This document shows positions 21,433 to 30,200 of a stretch of DNA of 64,000 nucleotides, one piece after another; position 1 is the stretch's first letter, and the number at the start of each line of letters is the position of its first letter. Made by a program: the position numbers and the translations under genes. The stretch is taken from contig NZ_CP066796.1 in NCBI RefSeq assembly GCF_017161565.1, positions 2,356,001 to 2,420,000 on the forward strand, written 5' to 3'. A model generated the notes under the pieces. That model was not told the DNA's origin and searched no databases. It saw only the letters and a list, made by a program, of their open reading frames with translations. The stretch is from Erwinia amylovora (GTDB taxonomy: Bacteria; Pseudomonadota; Gammaproteobacteria; Enterobacterales; Enterobacteriaceae).

Positions 21433-22437
21433 TTATTTAGCGCTGGTGCGGCGCTGCAGCTGGTCACGCAGATTGGGCGGGGTACCTTTGATGGTTAACG
21501 TATCGGTGTTGGCATCCCAGAATATGCGTTCACCTAGCAGCATTGCGTCAAAGTTCAACGTCACACCGCCACCGCTCCCGGCGAATTTAGTCAGCTGGCG
21601 CAGCGTGCTGCGATCTGCCGGGAAGCTTTCTTCCAGTTCGTAGCCCTGCTCTTGAGTGAAAGCCTGGAAGGTTTTCTCGCCCAGCGGAGCCAGTTCGTTT
21701 GAAAGATCCTGTAATTCGATCTCTTCACCCGCCTGCAGCTGCTCATTACAATAGCTGTAAACCTGCTGACGGTAATTTTGCCGCTCGTTTTTGTCCAGGC
21801 TGGCTTCCGCACAGTAATCGTCCACCGCCTGTAACAAACCACGGTTTTGCGCTTTGGTGTCCAAACCGACGCTGGCACCAAGGAAGTCCATAAAGAAATC
21901 GGCAACTTTGCGCCCCACCCGCCCGCGCAGAAAGGTCAAATAGCGCGTCGATTGGGGTTGCGTTTCCCATTCGGTCAGATCGATACGCGCAACGATATCC
22001 GCATGATTGATATCAAGATAATGCGTGCTGCTGATATCAAGCTCTTCGTTAACCCGCATGCTGTTCTGGCTGCTCAACACCGCAATCAGCAGATATTCCA
22101 CCGCCAGGTAGCGATAGTGACCAAACAATACGATCCCGCCTTCGGCAAAGGGATACTTACCTAACTCATCACGCAGGCGCGCACTGGCAGCCCGACTGAA
22201 AGCAAGAAAATCACCCTCACCTTTGCGGCAGTTGCGCAGCGCATCGGCCAGTTCGCTCTCTTCATTAAACAGGCCATAGGCTTTACTTTTGGCACTGTAA
22301 ACACGATGTAATTCTTCCATCATCGCCATGACGGTCGGGTTAGACGGCAGCAATGAGTCGCGCAGAACCAGTTCCAGCGTTTGTTCATCGCGCTTAATCA
22401 TCTGATGAAGGGCGATCTGATCGATATCCAGACTCAT
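21433..22437 (-). CDS. yejK: Nucleoid-associated protein YejK (NdpA)
   Basis: 334 residues from ATG 22437 ([19 protein letters not shown]), matching E. coli YejK length; an upstream in-frame start at 22476 lacks support and would extend the conserved N terminus. The 37-kDa nucleoid protein family is abundant on the chromosome and binds topoisomerases in E. coli. Divergent from yejL. Confidence 0.94.
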   Translation of the reverse strand: MSLDIDQIALHQMIKRDEQTLELVLRDSLLPSNPTVMAMMEELHRVYSAKSKAYGLFNEESELADALRNCRKGEGDFLAFSRAASARLRDELGKYPFAEGGIVLFGHYRYLAVEYLLIAVLSSQNSMRVNEELDISSTHYLDINHADIVARIDLTEWETQPQSTRYLTFLRGRVGRKVADFFMDFLGASVGLDTKAQNRGLLQAVDDYCAEASLDKNERQNYRQQVYSYCNEQLQAGEEIELQDLSNELAPLGEKTFQAFTQEQGYELEESFPADRSTLRQLTKFAGSGGGVTLNFDAMLLGERIFWDANTDTLTIKGTPPNLRDQLQRRTSAK

Positions 22438-22604
22438 GGTAAACTCTCCTTTATGCACAGGCGCGTATTCAAACACTGTGCGTCTTTACGATCAACTGCA
22501 ACAACACTGCTTGATTCATTCGTGGTTGATGACGATAAAAATGCAGAAAAAAACGCGCTCTTACGGTAAGATAGCGCCCTTTAGACCCTAGTAAAACTGA
22601 CTTC

Positions 22605-22832
22605 ATGGCACAATCATCCCGTTACAGCAACGAACGCGTGGAGAAGATCCTCGCAGAACTGGTTCAGGTGCTGGAGAAAAACCAGGCCCCGACCGACCTT
22701 TCCCTGATGGTATTGGGAAACATGGTGACCAACTTACTCAACACCAGCGTGGCTCCGGCCCAACGCCAGGCAATGGCTCGCTCTTTTGCCAGTGCTTTGC
22801 AGGCCTCGGTGCGCGATGACCGCTCCCACTGA
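22605..22832 (+). CDS. yejL: YejL family (UPF0352) protein
   Basis: 75 residues: [20 protein letters not shown], then [13 protein letters not shown], a small helical protein conserved in gammaproteobacteria. Its role is unknown. It is 21 bases upstream of yejM, so likely co-transcribed. Confidence 0.92.
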   Translation: MAQSSRYSNERVEKILAELVQVLEKNQAPTDLSLMVLGNMVTNLLNTSVAPAQRQAMARSFASALQASVRDDRSH

Positions 22833-22853
22833 TGAGATAACACTGATTCCATT

Positions 22854-24605
22854 ATGGTAACCAACCGACAGCGCTACCGTGAAAAAGTGTCCCAGATGAT
22901 CGGCTGGGGGCACTGGTTCGCCCTGTTTAATATCATCTTTGCTGTTATTCTGGGTAGTCGTTACCTTTTTATTTCCGACTGGCCAGCGTCGCTGGCCGGA
23001 CGCCTCTATGCATTCAGCAGCTGGATTGGGCACTTTAGCTTCATCGTTTTTGCTGCCTACCTGCTGATTATATTCCCGCTTACCTTCCTGGTGATGTCGC
23101 AGCGCTTGCTGCGCTTCCTGTCGGCAATCATCGCCACTGCCGGGCTGACCCTTATTCTGGTCGACAGTGCGGTATTTGCTCGCTTCCACCTGCATCTCAA
23201 TCCGGTGGTGTGGGAACTGGTGGTTAACCCCGATCAGAGCGAGATGGCACGCGACTGGCAGCTGATGTTTATCAGCGTACCGGTTATTTTTCTGGTGGAA
23301 ATGCTGTTTGCTACCTGGAGTTGGCAGAAGCTGCGCAGCCTGAATCGCCGCACCTTCGGTAAACCTCTCGCCGGGTTGTTGATCAGCGCTTTCTTTGCCA
23401 GCCATCTGATGTATATCTGGGCGGATGCAAATTTCTACCGGCCGATCACCATGCAACGCTCAAATCTGCCGCTCTCCTACCCCATGACTGCCCGACGTTT
23501 TCTGGAGAAACACGGGCTGCTGGACGCAAAAGAGTATCAGCGGCGTCTGGTGCAACAGGGTAGTCCGGAGGCGCTGTCGGTAGCCTATCCACTCAGTGAC
23601 ATCACCTTCAGCAATAATGCCACGCACAATAATCTGCTGGTGATCACGGTTGATGGCCTTAATCAAGTCTCAATGGCGCAAGCGTTACCCAATTTGACAC
23701 GCTTTGCGGATAGCAACGTGCGCTTCAGCCAACACTTTAGTGCCGGGACCAGTGATGATACCGGGCTGTTTAGTCTGTTTTACGGTATATCGCCAGGTTA
23801 CATGGATGGCGTGCTGTCATCGCGTACTCCTTCTGCGCTGATGAGTGCCCTGGGGCAGCGCGGCTACCAGTTTGGCATGTTTGCCAGCGACGGTTTTAGT
23901 TCCCCACTTTATCGTCAGGCCCTGTTATCCGATTTCTCACTGCCAACGGTCAAAAATCAGTCTAATGCAGAGACCACCCTGCAGTGGATGAACTGGCTGA
24001 ACGGACATAACAATGGGACGGCTCCGTGGTTCTCTTATCTTTCGCTGACGACCTCTGCCGCCAGCAGTGAGCGACTGCTGTCGAACGAGCGCCACTACCA
24101 GCGCGCTGCGGCTGACGTCGACCAGCAAATCCACAACGTGCTGAACACGCTCGAGCAGAAAGGCCTGCTGGCAAACACCGTGGTGGTGATCACCGCCCAG
24201 CATGGCGTAGTGTTGGACGATAATTCTCATGATGGTAATCGTGCCATGCTGCAGGTTCCGCTGGTGGTGCACTGGCCATCTACACCGGCACAAACGGTGA
24301 ATAAACTGACCGTTCATCAGGACATTATGACCACACTGATGCAACGCCTGTTGCAGGTTAATACACCAGCTTCTGACTACTCTCAGGGCGAGGACTTGTT
24401 TGCCGCTCAACGCCGTCATAACTGGGTTACCGGCAGGAACGCCGATCAATTGCTGATTTCCACGCCTGAGGAGACGCTGGCGCTGGATAGTAACGGCAAT
24501 TATTCCGCCTGGGATCTGCAGGGCAAACGGCTGAAAGATCGTAAACCCCAGCTGGCGCTGCTGCTGCAGGTATTGACCGACGAAAAACGATTTATCGCCA
24601 ATTAG
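22854..24605 (+). CDS. yejM: LPS biosynthesis regulator YejM (PbgA/LapC)
   Basis: 583 residues: five N-terminal transmembrane helices (residues about 20-190) and a periplasmic sulfatase/alkaline-phosphatase-like domain (VITVDGLNQVSM, HFSAGTSDDTGLFSLFYG, TAQHGVVLDD). In E. coli the protein senses periplasmic LPS and signals through LapB to control LpxC stability, and is essential through its transmembrane part. Follows yejL and precedes proL as in E. coli. Confidence 0.94.
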   Translation: MVTNRQRYREKVSQMIGWGHWFALFNIIFAVILGSRYLFISDWPASLAGRLYAFSSWIGHFSFIVFAAYLLIIFPLTFLVMSQRLLRFLSAIIATAGLTLILVDSAVFARFHLHLNPVVWELVVNPDQSEMARDWQLMFISVPVIFLVEMLFATWSWQKLRSLNRRTFGKPLAGLLISAFFASHLMYIWADANFYRPITMQRSNLPLSYPMTARRFLEKHGLLDAKEYQRRLVQQGSPEALSVAYPLSDITFSNNATHNNLLVITVDGLNQVSMAQALPNLTRFADSNVRFSQHFSAGTSDDTGLFSLFYGISPGYMDGVLSSRTPSALMSALGQRGYQFGMFASDGFSSPLYRQALLSDFSLPTVKNQSNAETTLQWMNWLNGHNNGTAPWFSYLSLTTSAASSERLLSNERHYQRAAADVDQQIHNVLNTLEQKGLLANTVVVITAQHGVVLDDNSHDGNRAMLQVPLVVHWPSTPAQTVNKLTVHQDIMTTLMQRLLQVNTPASDYSQGEDLFAAQRRHNWVTGRNADQLLISTPEETLALDSNGNYSAWDLQGKRLKDRKPQLALLLQVLTDEKRFIAN

Positions 24606-24680
24606 CTGTATAAATCTAAAGCAGTCAACGCGTTAGCAGCTTGCATTCACGTTTCATTTGAGTAAGATAGTGGCAACTGT

Positions 24681-24757
24681 CGGCACGTAGCGCAGTTTGG
24701 TAGCGCACCGTCATGGGGTGTCGGGGGTCGGAGGTTCAAATCCTCTCGTGCCGACCA
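24681..24757 (+). tRNA. proL: tRNA-Pro (GGG)
   Basis: 77 nt including encoded CCA. Acceptor stem CGGCACG pairs with CGTGCCG, the D arm is TAGCGCAG...GGTAGCGCA, the anticodon loop ATGGGGT gives GGG at 24715-24717, and the T arm is GGAGGTTCAAATCCTCT. Nearly identical to E. coli proL, which also follows yejM. It is the integration point of the island: a P4-type integrase remnant lies 215 bases downstream. Confidence 0.97.
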
Positions 24758-24816
24758 AATTACCCCAAACGTTTTGTCTGGTGAAGTCCAGAGAGAACCA
24801 TAAAAAACAGTTTAGA

Positions 24817-24844
24817 CAGCAGGTTGTTGAAACCTGCTGTTTTT
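24817..24844 (+). terminator. Intrinsic terminator after proL
   Basis: CAGCAGGTT / AACCTGCTG stem (9 bp) with a five-base loop, then five T, about 60 bases past the tRNA. Confidence 0.9.
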
Positions 24845-24972
24845 CTGTTTTCTAGTGAAATCCTGATTGATACAGTCGAATCCACCTGATTTAGGCATAC
24901 TCATGGGCATACGTTTCTAAGACTGCCTTTTAATATGCCTAAGCCTTCCGAGGAACAGAATGGAGACTGCTC

Positions 24973-26138
24973 ATGGCAAGACAGACCAAGCCCTTAAACA
25001 ATACCGAAGTTAAGAACGCCAAAGTTGCTGGACGAGCATTGGTTCTTTATGACGGGGACGCTCTGGAACTGCAGGTAACTCCCGGAGGCTCAAAACTCTG
25101 GCGGTTTCGTTATTACAAACCCTTCACCCGTAAACGGGCCATGATCAGCTTTGGTTCATACCCTTCCGTTTCGCTTTCTGAACCCCGCCAAAATCGCGAA
25201 TCAGCCCGCGCTCTTCTCAGCAAAGACGTCAACCCTCAAGAGCACTAAAAGGCAGAGCAACGTCGTCAGAAGAGTGTGAGTGAAAGTACGTTTGAAAAAG
25301 TTGCAGCTGAGTGGTTTAAGACCAAAGAGGCAGCCGGATTAACAACCCATACTCTTAACGATATCTGGCGCTCAATGAGTAAATATGTGTTCCCACATAT
25401 TGGCTCGATGCCTATTTCCAGCATTACAGCCCAACAATTCATTGGATCCCTTAGCCCAACTTATGCAGCAGGCAGACTCGAAACTGTTGAAAGGTTAAGT
25501 CCGCGTATTAATGAGGTTATGGATTACGCTTTGAACTCTGGCTTAGTGACTTCAAACCCAGCGGCTAAAATCGGTCAGACGTTCCATAAGCCAAAAGTAA
25601 AACACCGCCCCGCCCTCTTACCTGAACAGCCACCTCTGCTTATGAAGAATCTCGCATTTGCGAGTATTGGCAAACAGACGCGCTGTCTCATCGAATGGCA
25701 GCTCCTTACAATGACACGACCGGCAGAAGCGGCGATGACACGCTGGGATGAGATCAACTTCGAGACAAAGGAATTGCGCATTCCTGCCGGGCGCATGAAA
25801 TGAAACGCATGCATATTGTTCCACTATCTGAGCAGATTCTTGCTGTACCAGAAGTTATGAAGCCAATCAGCCAGCACAGACCACACGTTTTTCCCGGGCA
25901 CCGCAATCCACTGGAACCAATGAACAGTCAGACGGCAAACATGGCGCTGAAACGTATGGGCTTCAAAGATATCCTTGTTGCGCATGGTATGAGATCCATA
26001 GCTTCAACTGTTCTTAATGAGAAGGGGTTTCAACCTGACGTCATTGAAGCAGCACTGACTCACATTGATACCATTGGAGTTAGGAGAGCATACAATCTTT
26101 CTCAGTATTTGGAGCAACGAAGAAATATGATGGCGTAG
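24973..26138 (+). pseudogene. P4-type tyrosine integrase, broken by a stop and a frameshift
   Basis: Three consecutive pieces make one integrase of about 388 residues. The first (MARQTKPLNNTEVKNAK) is the DUF4102-type arm-binding domain and ends at an in-frame TAA at 25246-25248. The second reads on in the same frame through the core-binding domain into the catalytic region (CLIEWQLLTMTRPAEAA has the catalytic R) up to ...GRMK. There one A is missing near 25798-25801 (P4 integrases read RMKMKR) and the frame moves, giving MKRMHIVPLS, HGMRSIASTVLNEKGF with the catalytic H-x-x-R, and AYNLSQYLEQRR with the tyrosine. All catalytic residues are still present in the pieces. Two independent lesions argue for real decay. 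Its position behind proL marks the left end of an island. Confidence 0.92.
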
Positions 26139-26285
26139 TTGGGCGAACATGTTCAACTGTCAGCAAGGGGTAATTATAGCATTTACTCTGGCTTAGATTA
26201 GTGTTGATGATTTTTTTATTGGTCTTTTATGGAAAGAAAAAAAGCCCCGAAAGCCTTATTTATTATGTAGTACTTAGAAATGTAA

Positions 26286-26414
26286 CTATGGTTTTGAATT
26301 TTTACCAGGCTTTACCTTTGGATTATTTCCCGGAGTTTTCTTGTTATCACGCTGACGCTGGTCAGGTTGTCCTGTTGAGTCAGCAATACGTTTCGGACCA
26401 AACTTGCGTGCCAT
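26286..26414 (-). CDS. Small basic hypothetical protein (42 aa)
   Basis: Starts at ATG 26414 with a textbook AGGAG site six bases upstream. The product starts MARKFGPKRIADSTGQPDQR and is rich in Lys, Arg, Asn and Pro with no hydrophobic segment, so it is probably disordered or nucleic-acid binding. I do not recognise the family. Gene call rests on the ribosome-binding site and composition. A longer frame from 26513 exists but has no ribosome-binding site. Confidence 0.5.
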   Translation of the reverse strand: MARKFGPKRIADSTGQPDQRQRDNKKTPGNNPKVKPGKNSKP

Positions 26415-27213
26415 AGAAATTCTCCTGTGAACGCTTAAGAGGGAACCCTTCTGTTCAAAATATGATCGATAATTGGCTATATCAAGAGATCTTTTTGACA
26501 AATTGATGGGCACTTGATCAATGTCTAATTATTAATAGTTCCCCACAAGATAAACATAGATACTATTAATGTTAAATGTCGTTTTGGCCGAGCTACTATC
26601 TGAGTATCGTATTGCCTGGCTGGAGGATTACACTCGAATCCAGCAAAGGTTTAGTCACATAATCTGAGTAATCAACCAACATAACTAGAGTTATACGTAC
26701 TCGCTTCAAGCATTAACACTAGTAGTCGAAAGTCACCTCCCGAAATTTAACGATAAAATCACAAAATAAATCATATACTTGCGCACACAAACCTTAATTA
26801 TATCTAGAAACCATTTCTTTATAGTTACCTAAAGCATTCAATAGATTACCTAATAATGTATCTGTCCCTGGATTAGGCATAAAATTTTTTAAGCCCAACC
26901 AAATCTTTTTCACAACGTTATGCTGTTTGGGGATGAACAACCTCCAACTTGACTACCTATTTTCTGAACTTTAAAGCACAAAAGCATCAATATTACTTAT
27001 GTCAAACCCTTTTAACCTTAGCTAAGGCTTACACAGTAGTATTTAACTATATGATTTTTAACAGTTAAAAAATACAAACCAAAATTAATTAGAAAATTCT
27101 TAATTTTCATATCAAAACACTCTAATATGTATAGAAAAATTTTAGTTACTTAGCTATAAAGTGATAATGCACTGATAAGCACAGTAAAATCCCCAATTCA
27201 AAGGTTATGCGTA
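26415..27213. other. AT-rich intergenic region before the helicase gene
   Basis: Nearly 0.8 kb with no supported gene on either strand. Base composition falls sharply compared with the core genes. It must carry the promoter of the helicase operon; GATAAT at 27163-27168 is a possible -10. No repeats or hairpins of note were seen. Confidence 0.5.
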
Positions 27214-30200
27214 ATGGACGAAATTGAAGGCTCACTTTACAAAAACTCCAATCTGTCACTCAGCCAGAAACTTGAAAAGTCGCGAGCAGAATTACTCGAT
27301 CTGACAGCAAGAAATCGTTTACTTAACATACCAAAATCAAAAACTACAAAATTTTTGGAAGTAGTTAATGAAAGGTCTGACATTCTGTTCAAGATGCTTT
27401 TTGAAGAAGGCAAGCCGTTCACTTTTCTTCATGGTCGAGAAGATAAAAAGACAGATGAAAGCAATGAGAACAGTGAGACAGACTCAGGGTCCGAAGATAT
27501 TATTTTCTTAGATGACTCTGAAACCAACCATAATGATACAAAACTCCAAACCAAGCTCACGCCAAAGACATTACAAAAAAAATTATTAGATTTATATTAC
27601 GACTCAAAAACCCTTGAAGAAGAGCAAGGCGTAAACATCCTGTTTCTGTCGCTAGGATCGCTTAAATGGATAGATCCTAATAACAAAGAAAACATACGCC
27701 ATGCCCCTCTTTTATTATTGCCAGTTGAATTAATGCGAGCTAAAGCAGGAGAACGCTTTAAAATTAAAGTCAGGGATGAGGACATCATTAGCAACCTGTC
27801 GCTTGAGACATTCCTCAGCCGCGTTCACCAAATAACTCCACCCTCACTAAATATCGATGACGAGTTTTCTTTAACGGACTACTTTGCTGATTTCAAGAAA
27901 ACTATTTCATTGAAAGAAGGCTGGGAAGTATTAGAAAATGAAGTGAATTTAGAACTTTTTTCTTACGCTAAATTCATGATGTACACAGATTTAGATCCTG
28001 ATAACTGGCCCCCAGATTCAAAAATCACAGATCAGGAATCAATAAAGTCTCTTTTAGAAACAGGATTCTCTGGTGGAGAGTTAACCTCTGACGACATTAT
28101 AATTGACTCAGTCATTCCTCCCCGAGAAATGCTTCATATTTTGGACAGTGATAGCTCACAGACTCTTGCCATTCACGAAGTACGTAATGGTAAAAGCTTG
28201 GTTATTCAGGGTCCTCCAGGAACTGGTAAATCTCAGACAATCGCAAACATCATAGCTTCAGCAGTAGCAGATGGTAAAAAAGTATTGTTTGTAGCTGAAA
28301 AAATGGCGGCTCTTGAAGTAGTTAAGCGCAGACTTGATCAGGCGGGTGTCGGAGATGCTTGTTTAGAGCTACATAGCAACAAAACCAATAAAAGAGCATT
28401 CCTTGAAGAACTGAAGCGAGTTTGGGAACTTGGTTCCCCTCGAGGAGAATTTCCAGATACATTAGTCAATAATCTCACAGAAAGCAGAGATATCCTCAAC
28501 AATCACCCCGCAAGACTTCATAAAACGTACATGCCATCTGGGTTAACGCCATATAAGGTTATGGCGCAACTGGTACGTCTCAGACAATCAGATTTTGATC
28601 CTAACGATTATAAGCTCAACGGGTATGAATTATGGAGTAACGACGATTTCTCCAAAAGACATGCACTTATTGATGAATTAATTGAAAGGATAAGTGATAT
28701 TGGCATTCCTGATTCGCACCCATGGAATGGTATCGATAGAACTGAGATACTTCCTAGTGAAGTTGAAAGACTCACTGCTTCATTAACGAACCTGAAGTCT
28801 GAACTTTCAGATTCTATTGAAGAGTCTATCAATCTTTTTGAACTAACAAATGAAGTCTATCATATAGACTCATCAAAAGATTTACAGGAATTCATTCGAA
28901 CAGCTGAATTAATTAACTTAGCGCCTAATTTATCACCTGAATCGTTAAGCTCGCCGTTATGGGCCACTTCTAAAGATGAGATAAAAACGTTAATTGAAAC
29001 TGTATTCTCATTTAAAGAGCTCTACACCAAGCTTGAAAAAGAATTACATGCTGATAAATTCAACACCGAGGTCGCCAGCCTTTCAGAAGGCTATCGTAAA
29101 TTACCTGCAGATATTAATATTAATGCTTTTACTGCTGCGTATAAACTGAAGACACTTACACCTAAGATCTTAAAAGAGTCTTCAAGATTACAGCAGGAGT
29201 TGGGTTCAAAAATCGGATTCTCTAATTTAAGTGAGATTGAAAGTCTTATTGAGTTGGGAAAAAGTATTACTCAAGCTCCTAATGTAAGTCCAGAAGCATT
29301 CATTGCCACTGTCTGGGAAGGTGGTATTGAAAAAGCGGCAAGTCTGGTTACAGATATTAAACAACTTAGTGTTTATAAAGAAAAAATCAATCTTATCTTC
29401 GTTGAAAAGGCATGGGAAACAGATTTAGAAAGCACCCGAAACAGCCTTGAAAACAACACTGGCGCTTTGAAATTCCTTAATAGCGAATGGCGAAAGTCGA
29501 AAAAGCTTACTCTTTCATTGATAAATGATAAAAGCTTAACGATCCCTCAGCAGGTTGAGTATCTCGAGCTGTTAATAAAAGCACAGCAATTAAGAAAATC
29601 CATCATTGATTTGAACGAGTTCGGACAGTCTGCATTTGGTTCAGACTGGCGAGGTGAGAATAGCGATAGTGAATTGCTGAAATCACTTGTCGAATGGATG
29701 CGTACCTTACGTGGTATCAACTCTGAAGCCAGAATGATTGCAAGTCGCCTCTCCAACAAAGACGCCTTAGCATATCAAGTGAGTCAGCTTAAAAAACTCA
29801 CCCATGAAATTTTAGATGAAAGTCGTATTCTTTGGGAATCATTGGGAGCCACGCCAGAAGAGTATTTTGATAACTATTATTCCGTTAAAAACATTCCATT
29901 GGAATCACTTTTAGTAAAATCTGATGTGCTAAGCGCTATGGATTCCGCATATAAAGAAGTTTTCGTCAAAAATGAATCCTCGGTTTCTGATCGTATTGAA
30001 TTGTTGAACTTGTTATCAAGCACTCAGCAAAAACTCAATATTATTCAGACTTTCGATAATTTAGCTCAGTCAACCATGCACCCATTATGGTTGAAAGAAA
30101 ACAGTGATTGGGATCTGTTACTTCAAGCTCACTCATGGATTGAAGAAAATAACGACCTAAGAATCATAGCGTCTAAAATAGATGACAAACAGGGTTTAGT

